A DNA stretch of 64,000 bases. Source: Alistipes senegalensis JC50 (GTDB lineage Bacteria > Bacteroidota > Bacteroidia > Bacteroidales > Rikenellaceae). The first letter of the stretch is position 1, and each line of letters starts with the position of its first letter. The translations under genes and the position numbers were made by a program. Of the stretch, positions 43,307-51,250 are shown in pieces. Below the pieces are notes generated by a model. The model was not told the DNA's origin. It saw only the letters and a program-made list of their open reading frames with translations, and searched no databases. The stretch is from contig NZ_CP102252.1 in NCBI RefSeq assembly GCF_025145645.1, positions 806,001 to 870,000 on the forward strand. Direction: 5' to 3'.

Positions 43307-44746
43307 TCATTCTTCGATTGGCAATATTGTTCCAAAATCTTTCCAACCTGCAGTAGTCTTGTAATTACTTAAGCTTTCTTTAGGCACTTTTAAAGCGATA
43401 TTGTCCACATTATATTGGTGAAATGAATTAGCCTCACAATCATTACCAGAACTATCTACCCATATTTTAGGAGGAATTGACGCCAAACAAATTACCGTAT
43501 CAATATCTATTATATCATTACTATACATACTATTGCAAGAAAAAGCAAACATTGAAACCTTTTGCGTTGACTTAGGTAAAATAACTTGTGGGAAATCGCA
43601 TGATTGAGATGGTATATATGTAATGCCTTCCAAAAATTTAATAGTTTTTCTGTTATAGCAATATCTTAGTTTTAGCGACAAATTATAACCACAGCTATCT
43701 GCGGTTATAATTAATTCTTCCAAATTTCTGCATCCACTAAATGAAGCGCCATAGGATTTAACATTTTTGAATGAAATGAATTTACGAAGAGTTCGATTTC
43801 CCTCAGATGCAGTTGATCCTTGGTTAAACATCTTCGAAACAGAAGAGCCCCCATAATACGTCGCTTCTGACAAATCCACGACCTCTACCGCATGTATATT
43901 ATCAATTGTCCGAATATCTGCATTATTCATTTCTCCTATAACTTTAATATTAATCAGAGATCGTTTTTGTTCCAATGTAAGTAAAGAATTTAGTGTTCCC
44001 GGTTCTTTAACTTCTACGGTAAGTTCACTATCCGATACAAAAGAGAGTTTAATGACCGTTGATTCTGTGTCATTCAAAATAAAGCAAACATAACCATCCT
44101 CAATAGATACCCCTTTGAAAAAATTATCTCCATCCGGTCCATTAAGGCTACTATCACCTGTTGCTTTACCAAGTTTTGTCCAAGATAACTCGTTATCATA
44201 AGAAATATACCAATACCCATCTGTTATCTTAAATTGAGGAGTAGTGCCGTCTTTTCCATTAGTTCCATCTTCTCCATCTATGCCCGGTTCTCCATTTGTA
44301 CCATCAGTACCTTCTGCCTTGACTTTCTTTCCATCAACCAAAAGCCAGTCGTTATTGACAGTCCAATAGTAGATGCCATCCGCATCCTTTTTGACGCTGA
44401 TAACCGGAGTAATAGCATCTTTACCATTCTCTCCATCTTTCCCGTCTTCACCAGCCACTCCATTCTTACCGTGATAGATAGTGATAGTTTTACCGGAAGA
44501 AAAAGTTATTAGATAGCCACTTCCATCGGGTAGTGTCGCTACACTTTTAATGGATTCGTTTTTCTGCAAGGCCGTAACAATTTCCTGCAACGAGGAAATA
44601 TTGGTATTCATCTGTTTGCATAACTCTTCGAGTTTTGTTACCCGATTTTCCAATCCATTGACGCTGTCCCACAATTTGGAATCATCGTAGCTATCACTAC
44701 AATTTGCTAATGTAATAGCTGATAAAAATATTAATATCTTTTTCAT
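43307..44746 (-). CDS. BspA-like leucine-rich-repeat lipoprotein with collagen-like region (DUF4988 type)
   Basis: A 479-residue surface lipoprotein. The signal ends in LANC (Cys16). Residues about 28-62 form a heptad coiled coil (VNGLENRVTKLEELCKQM). A DUF4988-like part (VATLPDGSGYLITFSSGKTI) is interrupted by collagen-like Gly-x-y runs (GEDGKDGENGKDA, GEPGIDGEDGTNGKDG). The C-terminal half has BspA-type leucine-rich repeats (LRKFISFKNVKSYGASFSGC; LEELIITADSC). The gene is strikingly A+T-rich against the surrounding genome, which suggests recent transfer; it neighbours an IS110 element. A role in adhesion or host interaction is inferred from BspA relatives. Confidence 0.87.
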   Translation of the reverse strand: MKKILIFLSAITLANCSDSYDDSKLWDSVNGLENRVTKLEELCKQMNTNISSLQEIVTALQKNESIKSVATLPDGSGYLITFSSGKTITIYHGKNGVAGEDGKDGENGKDAITPVISVKKDADGIYYWTVNNDWLLVDGKKVKAEGTDGTNGEPGIDGEDGTNGKDGTTPQFKITDGYWYISYDNELSWTKLGKATGDSSLNGPDGDNFFKGVSIEDGYVCFILNDTESTVIKLSFVSDSELTVEVKEPGTLNSLLTLEQKRSLINIKVIGEMNNADIRTIDNIHAVEVVDLSEATYYGGSSVSKMFNQGSTASEGNRTLRKFISFKNVKSYGASFSGCRNLEELIITADSCGYNLSLKLRYCYNRKTIKFLEGITYIPSQSCDFPQVILPKSTQKVSMFAFSCNSMYSNDIIDIDTVICLASIPPKIWVDSSGNDCEANSFHQYNVDNIALKVPKESLSNYKTTAGWKDFGTILPIEE

Positions 44747-44825
44747 ACCTATCTGTTATTCATTGTTATCTATTATTTCACAAATAAAATCTGTTACTGA
44801 TTTGGTGTGAATATTTACCTCATTG

Positions 44826-44833
44826 TATATTTG
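44826..44833 (+). promoter_or_regulatory. Promoter -7 box (TATATTTG) ahead of the IS110 element
   Basis: TATATTTG with TTTG about 21 bases upstream. A transcript starting near 44840 would run through the IS110 left end into the transposase. Confidence 0.45.
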
Positions 44834-44863
44834 TACTTAGTTAATTAAATTTGAATAGTAAAG

Positions 44864-45037
44864 ACATCAGAGTATGGAATAAGTCCGATCTCTCATTGGT
44901 CTTCTAAACCGGGAATTATGTTCTGACCCCATACTCTTTACATCAGAATCCGGATAGTTCGTAAGGTGTTTGAGCCCGCATTCGCAATGAAGGACCAAGA
45001 TGTAAGCGATGTCGTTAGAACCAAAAAACGAACGGCC
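44864..45037 (+). other. IS110 left non-coding end, candidate bridge-RNA locus
   Basis: A 170-base non-coding stretch upstream of the transposase. AGAGTATGG (44869-44877) and CCATACTCT (44929-44937) can form a 9-base stem around a 51-base loop. IS110-group elements encode their guide (bridge) RNA in this position; the specific RNA structure has not been verified here. Confidence 0.4.
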
Positions 45038-46006
45038 ATGAGGTACATTGGAATCGACGTGAGCAAGGCTACATTCGTGGTAGCTTACTCCTCCGACAAA
45101 GGCGGGGAGATCCGTACTTTTAACAACACGACCGCTGGTATCAGACAGTTTATCGGGACTCTCCCCAAAGATGGCAGTATCCACTGTGTTATGGAGGCGA
45201 CAGGGAACTACAGTGCCTTGCTGCTGTATATGCTCAATGTCGCCGGAATTACTGTCAGCATGGAGAATCCGCTGAAGGTAAAGAACTTCGCCAAAGCCAT
45301 GCTCTCTACGATCAAGACCGATAAGAGCGATGCACGACTCATTACCTTGTACGGAGAGAAGATGAACCCGCGTCCTTTCAAGGTCCAGGGAGAGGCCATC
45401 CTGCGGCTCCGACAGAAAAGAACCGTCATTCGCCAACTTACTAAGCAGATTACCGCCATGTCGAACCTTCGTGGCTCTCTCGCATGTCTGCCTGTCCCGG
45501 ACAAAGGTGCAACTCATACCGTAGACGAAACGATCAAGTTCCTTGAAAAGAAGCGTGACAGGCTTCAGTCGGAACTCACGGATCTTGTCGAAGTCGAGTT
45601 CAGCCGGCAACTCGCACTCCTGACAACCATCAAAGGTATAGGCATAACGCTCGCCACGGCGCTCATCATCACTACCGGAGGATTCACTTACTTCCAGAAT
45701 GCCAAGCAGGTGTCCCGCTATCTCGGTATCTGTCCCACTTACGAACAATCCGGAACTTCGGTAAACATCAAAGGGCATATCAACCGAAACGGAGACGCAT
45801 ACACCAGAGGACTTCTCTATATCGCCGCTTGGCCTGCCAGTAGGTTCAATGCCCAATGCAAAGAGACTTATACGAGGCTCAGGCAAAACGGAAAGTCGGG
45901 AAAACTCGCTATGATCGCTGTCGCAAATAAACTCGTCAGGCAGGCTTTTGCTGTTGTTGCGCACGATAAAGAATATGTCGACGGATTCGTCTCCAACAGA
46001 CCTTAG
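45038..46006 (+). CDS. IS110-family transposase (DEDD)
   Basis: A 322-residue transposase. The RuvC-like DEDD catalytic residues are visible: Asp7 in RYIGIDVSK, Glu53 in VMEATGNYSA, then Asp95 and Asp98 in IKTDKSDARL. The C-terminal Transposase_20 part begins near residue 190 (LTTIKGIGITLATALIITTG) and continues with VSRYLGICPTYEQSGTSVN and GLLYIAAWPASRF, including the serine typical of the family. The start at 45038 is chosen over an upstream ATG at 44966 because homologues begin at the MRYIGID segment. The frame looks intact, so the element may be active. Ends were not defined, since the family lacks clear inverted repeats. Confidence 0.92.
   Translation: MRYIGIDVSKATFVVAYSSDKGGEIRTFNNTTAGIRQFIGTLPKDGSIHCVMEATGNYSALLLYMLNVAGITVSMENPLKVKNFAKAMLSTIKTDKSDARLITLYGEKMNPRPFKVQGEAILRLRQKRTVIRQLTKQITAMSNLRGSLACLPVPDKGATHTVDETIKFLEKKRDRLQSELTDLVEVEFSRQLALLTTIKGIGITLATALIITTGGFTYFQNAKQVSRYLGICPTYEQSGTSVNIKGHINRNGDAYTRGLLYIAAWPASRFNAQCKETYTRLRQNGKSGKLAMIAVANKLVRQAFAVVAHDKEYVDGFVSNRP
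45038..46006 (+). mobile_element. IS110-family insertion sequence (minimal extent = transposase)
   Basis: Only the coding part can be placed with certainty. The non-coding left end probably reaches back to about 44860 and the right end into the first bases after 46006. It separates the BspA-like gene from the rest of the A+T-rich island. Confidence 0.75.
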
Positions 46007-46048
46007 CAGGAACCATTCTCCGATATTATTACTCTTTTTCCGCATTTT

Positions 46049-46216
46049 TTAATATAGTTCGTAATTCGCTCCATGCTGTTTAGGCGGATTCTCAGTAAGA
46101 AATGCTTGATAATTGGGAATCATTTTCAACTCTTCCAATTCTTTGTCCGTTAAGAATGAACCTGTGGATAAAAATTTACGAACAAACCATTTGGCACACT
46201 CATTTGCAGATTTCAT
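46049..46216 (-). CDS. Small hypothetical protein, 55 residues
   Basis: An ORF too short for usual cut-offs: it starts MKSANECAKWFVRKFLSTG, contains FLTDKELEELKMIPNYQAF and ends in HGANYELY. It is acidic-basic amphipathic with no signal peptide or membrane helix, and two cysteine/tryptophan-rich positions near the start. It lies downstream of the candidate RNA terminator on the same strand. The base composition is A+T-rich like the island. I do not recognise the family. Confidence 0.5.
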   Translation of the reverse strand: MKSANECAKWFVRKFLSTGSFLTDKELEELKMIPNYQAFLTENPPKQHGANYELY

Positions 46217-46261
46217 AACAACAATTTATTTTCCCCCAGCCAACTCCGAATCAAGGGAATT

Positions 46262-46494
46262 ATAAAAAGAAAGTGTGGAGTTGTTCGTTTATCTGACGAC
46301 AGGCATTTGGCGCAGCCCAAGCACAAATAAACAATACCCCACACCGAATAGTATATATCGAGAATGATATATGCCTATACACGGTGATGAATGTTTGTAT
46401 TGCCTATCCTTGTGCTTTTCAAAATCGCCAAATTTTGTCGTCAAGGATTAGCGAAACACTTTCACTAAACTATATGTCACCACCCATCAGGATG
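46262..46494 (-). ncRNA. Candidate structured non-coding RNA, about 230 nt
   Basis: The minus-strand promoter TAACTTTG (46501-46508) has TTG at the right distance (46528-46530), and no ORF of note follows. Stems, plus-strand positions: CATCACC/GGATGATG-type wobble stem near the 5' end (46477-46497); CAAAAT/ATTTTG (about 46420-46437); ATATATC/GATATAT (about 46352-46373); GTGTGG 46273-46278 with CCACAC 46339-46344, enclosing GTTTAT 46287-46292 with ATAAAC 46327-46332 and TTGG/CCAA 46307-46320. The closing CCACAC arm of the minus strand is followed by TTTCTTTTT, as in an intrinsic terminator. Known RNA families were not searched. Confidence 0.5.
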
Positions 46495-46500
46495 ATGCCA

Positions 46501-46530
46501 CAAAGTTAGAAAATGTTTCTTAAAATACAA
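46501..46530 (-). promoter_or_regulatory. Promoter of the candidate ncRNA
   Basis: The minus-strand -7 box TAACTTTG (46501-46508) and a TTG element (46528-46530) are 19 bases apart, the standard Bacteroidota spacing. Confidence 0.6.
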
Positions 46531-46776
46531 CGCACTCGCGGGGTATTGCAGATGCAAATTTCAGCTAAAAGTTTCTGAAAATCAAGATTGACCTTATAGA
46601 ATGTTTATCATAACTTTCGGGGAAATACCGACGATGATATTTATCGAGTTCCACAAGAAAGTCCCGTCGGAATCTGAAATACCGGGATTTCAGATTTTGC
46701 CCGGTATTCCAACGAACCCCTAAAAGCCCGGCTTTGATTATCTGCCAAGACCTTCAGCCACGTTACAAGAGGAGCT
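46531..46776. other. A+T-rich interval between ncRNA promoter and tRNA terminator
   Basis: About 250 bases without a convincing ORF. A hairpin-forming pair, ATCTGAAATACCGG and CCGGGATTTCAGAT-like (near 46672-46700), is visible; nothing else is recognisable. Confidence 0.3.
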
Positions 46777-46813
46777 AAAAAAACAGGGGACCGAACATTG
46801 CTGTTCGGCCCCT
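46777..46813 (-). terminator. Terminator of tRNA-fMet
   Basis: On the minus strand AGGGGCCGAAC pairs with GTTCGGTCCCCT (46785-46813) and is followed by a run of seven T residues. Confidence 0.75.
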
Positions 46814-46814
46814 T

Positions 46815-46890
46815 TGGTAGCGGGAGGAGGACTCGAACCTCCGACCTTCGGGTTATGAGCCCGACGAGCTGCCAACTGCTCCATCCCGCG
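46815..46890 (-). tRNA. Initiator tRNA-Met (CAT)
   Basis: A 76-base cloverleaf read on the minus strand, with anticodon CAT and an encoded CCA end. Initiator marks are present: an unpaired 1-72 position (C1 opposite T72), A11:T24 in the D stem, and three consecutive G:C pairs (GGG/CCC) closing the anticodon loop. Its 3' end faces the A+T-rich island. Confidence 0.95.
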
Positions 46891-46928
46891 ATATATTTTT
46901 CAGATAAGATCTATCGCTATTGCGTGTG

Positions 46929-46936
46929 CAAAGATA
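46929..46936 (-). promoter_or_regulatory. tRNA-fMet promoter -7 box (TATCTTTG)
   Basis: TATCTTTG on the minus strand, 39 bases before the mature tRNA 5' end. Confidence 0.65.
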
Positions 46937-47027
46937 AGACGAATTTTTCATTCCGCCAAATTAATTTCGGCAAAATCCGCCCGGCAAGCGACCTGTCGCC
47001 TATCTGTCAACCGATTACGGCCTCAAA

Positions 47028-48809
47028 TTATTTTATGGCCGAAACCACGATCTCCGCCAGGTCGCGGATTTCGCCCTTCGTGCCGCGCCCGAGGGCCTTC
47101 TTGCAGAGCGGGCAGGCGGTGACGATCACGTCGGCCCCCGTGGCGTCGAGCTCGGCGGCGACAGACTGCGCGATGCGGACCTGCTGGCCGTCGGATATGG
47201 CCGTATTGGCCACCGAAGAGCCGCAGCAGAGGGCGTTCTCGCGCGTCGAGGCGGGTTCCAACAGTTCGCCCACGGCCTCGATCACGGCCCGCGGCTCGTC
47301 GTAAATGCCGCTGCCGCGCCCCAGTTCGCAGGGATCGTGGTAGGTGAAGCGCGTCGCGCCGTGCTCCAGCGCGAGGCGTCCGGCACGGATCAGGCGCAGG
47401 ATGTATTCCGAATGGTGCAGCACCTCGATGCCCGGCAGGCTGTAATCCTCGCGGAAGACTTTGAGGCAGATCGGACACGATGTCACGAGCGTCGTGATGC
47501 CGTGCTTGCGGAACAACTCCTCGTTGTAACGCATCATCTTGTGCGCCGAATCGGTTTCGCCGGCCAGTTTGAGCGGCCGCCCGCAGCAGACGCCGCCTTC
47601 GCGGTCAGCCCACCAGACCTCCTCGCCCGCGGCGTCGAAGATCGTCGCCATCGCCGACATCGTGCGCGGCGTCAGCAGGGTCATGCAACCCGCGAAATAG
47701 CCCACCTTGCCCTCGCCCGCGGAGCGGTCCAGCCCCTTGAAATAGCCGTAGCGGCGTTCGTCGGGGACGTTGCGCATCTTGTCGCGCGAGTTGACGCGCA
47801 GCGTATTGAGGTCGATATTCACGGGACATTTCTCGGCGCAGCGTCCGCACATCAGGCAGTTGTCGGCCGTTTGCAGGCGCAACATGTTGTAGCGGCGGTC
47901 GCGCAGGAAGTAGACCGACTGCACGTCGTCGATCCCCAGCACGCTCTGCAACTGGCAGGGGTCGATGCAGATGCCGCAGCGCGAGCAGGCTTCGACCTGG
48001 AAATTGTCGTAGGAGGACTCCTTTTCGCCCGATTTCAGCCGGTAGTGACGCAGGAAAATCAACGGAATCTCCGTGAAGATGTGCATGTAGCGCGAGAACG
48101 GCAGCGCCACGAAGAAGACCCCGAGACACGACGAATAGAACCACCACGCCGCGGTTTCGAGATTCATCAGCGGCATCATGCCGATATGCGCGGCCATCCA
48201 CGCCCCGAGGCCCCCGGTGAGGAATCCCCCGCCGCCGTACAGCGCACACGTGGCGCTCTCGGCCACCAGACGCGCCGGGAAGATGAACCACAACGCCGAC
48301 AGGGCCACGCGGTCGCCCGGAACGTGCTTCGTGGTGCGCCGCAGGCCCATCGCCCGGGAATAGAAGCGCTTGCCCCAGGCCAGCGCCACGCCCGAAAGAA
48401 CGAACAGCAGCAGCAGGTCCATCACGAAATCGAAGACGGGCTTATGCTCCAGCCCCATGCCGAAATATTTGAAAAAGACGTGTCCCTGCAACGGCACGTA
48501 ACGGAATCCGAGATAGGCGATGGTCTCGGCCCACCCCACGGCGATCAGCAGGAACCACCCGAAGGCCAGCGACATGTGCATATACCCCAGCAGGGGATTG
48601 ACCCGGAAGATGCGGCGGTGAAGCAGCGATTCGCTCACCACCTCCCACACCGCGGCCAGGGTGCGGCGCGTGGGTATTCCGAACAGAATCCGTTTCTTGT
48701 CGTCGCGGGGCAGCAGCCAGAGCCACTTGCCCCACTTCCACGCCAGCGTGAGGAACATCACCGAGGCGCCGAGGATAAACGGTATGCAGAAAGGTGCGTA
48801 GAAAGTCAT
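47028..48809 (-). CDS. Membrane HdrE-HdrD-like fusion: NarI-type anchor plus (Fe-S) CCG-domain protein
   Basis: A 593-residue protein. The N-terminal 260 residues have about six membrane helices with histidines in helices (GYMHMSLAFGWFLLIAVG; YMHIFTEIPLIFL), resembling the b-type cytochrome subunits NarI/DsrM/HdrE. Then come two [4Fe-4S] motifs, CSRCGICIDPC and CLMCGRCAEKC. Two CCG domains follow (AGCM...VCCGRP...SCPIC; DPCELGR...LCCGSS...ACPLC), as in HdrD/DsrK. It would move electrons between quinone and the soluble Hdr-like subunits. It is the last gene of a five-gene operon, starting 2 bases after hdrC2. Confidence 0.85.
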   Translation of the reverse strand: MTFYAPFCIPFILGASVMFLTLAWKWGKWLWLLPRDDKKRILFGIPTRRTLAAVWEVVSESLLHRRIFRVNPLLGYMHMSLAFGWFLLIAVGWAETIAYLGFRYVPLQGHVFFKYFGMGLEHKPVFDFVMDLLLLFVLSGVALAWGKRFYSRAMGLRRTTKHVPGDRVALSALWFIFPARLVAESATCALYGGGGFLTGGLGAWMAAHIGMMPLMNLETAAWWFYSSCLGVFFVALPFSRYMHIFTEIPLIFLRHYRLKSGEKESSYDNFQVEACSRCGICIDPCQLQSVLGIDDVQSVYFLRDRRYNMLRLQTADNCLMCGRCAEKCPVNIDLNTLRVNSRDKMRNVPDERRYGYFKGLDRSAGEGKVGYFAGCMTLLTPRTMSAMATIFDAAGEEVWWADREGGVCCGRPLKLAGETDSAHKMMRYNEELFRKHGITTLVTSCPICLKVFREDYSLPGIEVLHHSEYILRLIRAGRLALEHGATRFTYHDPCELGRGSGIYDEPRAVIEAVGELLEPASTRENALCCGSSVANTAISDGQQVRIAQSVAAELDATGADVIVTACPLCKKALGRGTKGEIRDLAEIVVSAIK

Positions 48810-48811
48810 CG

Positions 48812-49147
48812 TCAGAAATCTCCCAGTTTACGTTTGATAAGCATCACCACGCCGCGCGTGTTGATGCCCCGCGGGCACACCAGCCGGCATTTGCCGCACA
48901 GCATGCACTTGTTCATCTCCTCGTAGGCGCCCTGATACTCGCCGCGGCGCACCAGCGTATGGACCTTGCGGAAGTTGAATTCCGTGAGGTTGCCCGCCGT
49001 GCAGACCGCCGTGCAGGCCCCGCATCCGATGCAGGTCTGCAACTCGGGCATCTCGCGCAGAATCTCGTCGCTCTTGCGCAGGTTGTTGCGGTCGATGTCG
49101 ATGGCCCGGGGCTTGGAGATGGTATATCCGAAATTGATCGCCGCCAT
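48812..49147 (-). CDS. HdrC-like [4Fe-4S] dicluster protein (second copy)
   Basis: A 111-residue ferredoxin-like protein with CIGCGACTAVC and CMLCGKCRLVC, each continuing with the fourth cysteine's proline-type context (the second reads CRLVCPRG). HdrC-type subunits link flavin subunits to HdrB/HdrD. It starts 2 bases after the hdrA-like stop. Heterodisulfide reductase substrates (CoM/CoB) are not expected in a bacterium, so the true partner is unknown. Confidence 0.85.
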   Translation of the reverse strand: MAAINFGYTISKPRAIDIDRNNLRKSDEILREMPELQTCIGCGACTAVCTAGNLTEFNFRKVHTLVRRGEYQGAYEEMNKCMLCGKCRLVCPRGINTRGVVMLIKRKLGDF

Positions 49148-49149
49148 GA

Positions 49150-50157
49150 TTACATCCCCACGTATTTGGCCGCGGCGTCGGCCGCGACGATCCCTTCGTT
49201 CAGCGATTCGCCGATGTTCTTGGGCGCGGTGACGGTCCCGGCATAGAAAATACCCTCGACGTTGCTCTTCACGTTGTTCAGAAACATGTCGCGCGGAGCC
49301 ATGAAGCCGCTCGGAGCGCGGTTCAGTCCGGCACCCTCGGCGAAAGCGGCGTTGTCGTCGTTGGCCCGCATGCCGACGATCAGCACGAGCATATCGACGC
49401 TCATGCGCAAAGGACGGCCCGTCAGCGTGTCCTCGGCCTTGATCTGCACCCGGCCGTCGATCGTCGGGCTGGCCTCCGAGATACGCCCGCGCAGAAAATG
49501 GATGTTGTATTTCTGCTGCGCCTCGCGGTACATCTCCTCATAGCCGGGGCCGAACATGCGGATGTCCATGTAGAAATTGAAGACATCGGCTTCGGGGAAG
49601 AGCCGCTTCATCTCCATAGCCTGCTTCACGCCCGTGATGCAGCACACCTTCGAGCAGTGCTGCTGGCACACCTTCTCGTCGCGCGAACCCACGCAGTGCA
49701 GAAACGCGATGCGCTTGGGACGCGCCCCGTCGGCCCGGGCCACGCGGCCTTCGTTGAGCATGCGCTCGATGTCCACCGTCGTGAAAACGTTGTCGTAGAT
49801 GCCGTAGCCGTACTCCTCCTTGATCGAGGCATCGAAGAGCGTGAAGCCCGACGCCACCACCACCGAATCGCACGTCAGCATCCGTCCGTCGGCGAGCAGC
49901 ACGCCGCCCGCCGTGAATCCCTTGGCCTCGGCGGAGGTCAGCACCTCGATGCCGCTCTCGTTGACCCTCCGGCGCAACTCGGTCAGCACCTCCTGCGCGG
50001 GCGTGAACGACGGGAACAGCACGTGCCATCCCCGGAGCTTGCCGCCCAGTTCGGGCTCCTTCTCGATGATCGTGGGCTCGACGCCCTGCTCCGCCAGACG
50101 CAGGGCCGTCTGCATGCCTGCGACGCCGCCGCCTATGACTATTACCTTCTTCTTCAT
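49150..50157 (-). CDS. HdrA-like FAD-dependent iron-sulfur flavoprotein
   Basis: A 335-residue protein with an N-terminal Rossmann motif (VIVIGGGVAGMQTALRLAEQG) and the HdrA cysteine insert CVGSRDEKVCQQHCSKVCC that binds a [4Fe-4S] cluster. It ends with a flavin-domain signature (VEGIFYAGTVTAPKNIGESL). It is about half the length of methanogen HdrA, lacking the extra ferredoxin domains, and closer in size to QmoA. The start codon overlaps the upstream hdrB-like stop by one base (TAATG). Confidence 0.87.
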   Translation of the reverse strand: MKKKVIVIGGGVAGMQTALRLAEQGVEPTIIEKEPELGGKLRGWHVLFPSFTPAQEVLTELRRRVNESGIEVLTSAEAKGFTAGGVLLADGRMLTCDSVVVASGFTLFDASIKEEYGYGIYDNVFTTVDIERMLNEGRVARADGARPKRIAFLHCVGSRDEKVCQQHCSKVCCITGVKQAMEMKRLFPEADVFNFYMDIRMFGPGYEEMYREAQQKYNIHFLRGRISEASPTIDGRVQIKAEDTLTGRPLRMSVDMLVLIVGMRANDDNAAFAEGAGLNRAPSGFMAPRDMFLNNVKSNVEGIFYAGTVTAPKNIGESLNEGIVAADAAAKYVGM

Positions 50158-51248
50158 TACTCTCTGATGTCGTAAATGGTATCCGTCGGACAGCAGTTCA
50201 CCACCGCCGACGCGGGTTTTCCGATATATTTTCCGTTCCGGCCGAGGTACTTGGCCGCGGGATCGTACTCGATGCCCATCTTGTCCAGCAGGGGTTCCAC
50301 ATCGACCTGGTGCATCTGCATCCCCAGCTCCCAGGGGTCGTAGCCCAGCACCAGCCCGGCCATCTCCTCGTAGGTCAGCACCGGGATGCCATGGCCGTTC
50401 TGGCCGTAGGTCGTGCCCTCCATCTCGGCGATAGCGTATTGCCACTTGTCGAGGAACATCGCGCAGCCGGGGCAGTTGGCCACGATGAAATCGGGTTTGT
50501 AGGGCGCCATGCTCTCCAGCTTCTTGTGCGAATTGGCGATCGAATAGCCGCGGTTAGCCTGCACGAGGTAGTTGCGGAATCCGAATCCGCAGCAGTGGCG
50601 GCGTTCAGGGTAATCCACGCACTCGCCGCCCCACGACTCGACCATGCCGGCCAGCACATAGGGAAATTCCGATCCTCCGATGCCCGATTTCGGGAATATC
50701 TTGGCGTAGTGGCAGCCGATGTGCTCCACGACTTTCAGCGGTTCGCCCGTGACGGCGTTCACCAGCCGTTTTTTGGCCCGCGCGGCGATCTCCTCGCGGA
50801 AGTGGAACACAACGTCCGACGTGTGGGCCAGGCTCGCGGGCTTCCGGAACTCGCGTTTGGTGGCTTTCCAAAGGTTCTCGCGGGCCTTCTCCTCCGTCTC
50901 GGGGAACTCGTTCCACGTAGCCAGAATCTCCGTGTACACGCCAAAGGAGGTGATGCACGAGGTCACGAAATTCTCATACCCCGCTTCGTTCATCAGCGCG
51001 AACTGCCGCGCCACGACGGTCATAATGGTCTCCAGCGGCACGATGTCCGAGTGATACCCGATGCCCGTGCACGACGAGTGTTTGGGGTCGTCCAGCAGGT
51101 CTTTCCCCAGGTCGTTGTGCAGCATGTCGATAAAGAACTTCTCGCTTCCGGGGAAGAAATTCTGCCGGATGCAGCTGCGCGCATAGTAATAGCGGTCGTC
51201 GGCGATCTCCTTCTGATAGTCCTGCCAACTCTTTCGTTTCATCGTCAT
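50157..51248 (-). CDS. HdrB-like CCG-domain iron-sulfur protein
   Basis: A 363-residue protein. The C-terminal CCG domain is clear: GCHYAKIFP, HCCGFGFR and NCPGC, the pattern that binds the non-cubane [4Fe-4S] clusters of HdrB. The first CCG-like segment is degenerate (SSCTGIGYHS ... TSCITSF). A C-terminal extension ends with NCCPTDTIYDIRE. The start at 51248 (MTMKRKSW) is 2 bases after the previous stop; the ATG at 51242 is an alternative. Confidence 0.83.
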   Translation of the reverse strand: MTMKRKSWQDYQKEIADDRYYYARSCIRQNFFPGSEKFFIDMLHNDLGKDLLDDPKHSSCTGIGYHSDIVPLETIMTVVARQFALMNEAGYENFVTSCITSFGVYTEILATWNEFPETEEKARENLWKATKREFRKPASLAHTSDVVFHFREEIAARAKKRLVNAVTGEPLKVVEHIGCHYAKIFPKSGIGGSEFPYVLAGMVESWGGECVDYPERRHCCGFGFRNYLVQANRGYSIANSHKKLESMAPYKPDFIVANCPGCAMFLDKWQYAIAEMEGTTYGQNGHGIPVLTYEEMAGLVLGYDPWELGMQMHQVDVEPLLDKMGIEYDPAAKYLGRNGKYIGKPASAVVNCCPTDTIYDIRE

Positions 51249-51250
51249 CG

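Noticed and set aside
44867..46045. Long minus-strand frame opposite the IS110 transposase
   Set aside because: No domain is visible and it mirrors the transposase exactly; the plus strand carries all catalytic residues.
43200..46890. Integrated element with att sites at tRNA-fMet
   Set aside because: I looked for a copy of the tRNA 3' end at the far edge of the A+T-rich island and for an integrase, and found neither. The island remains of unknown origin.
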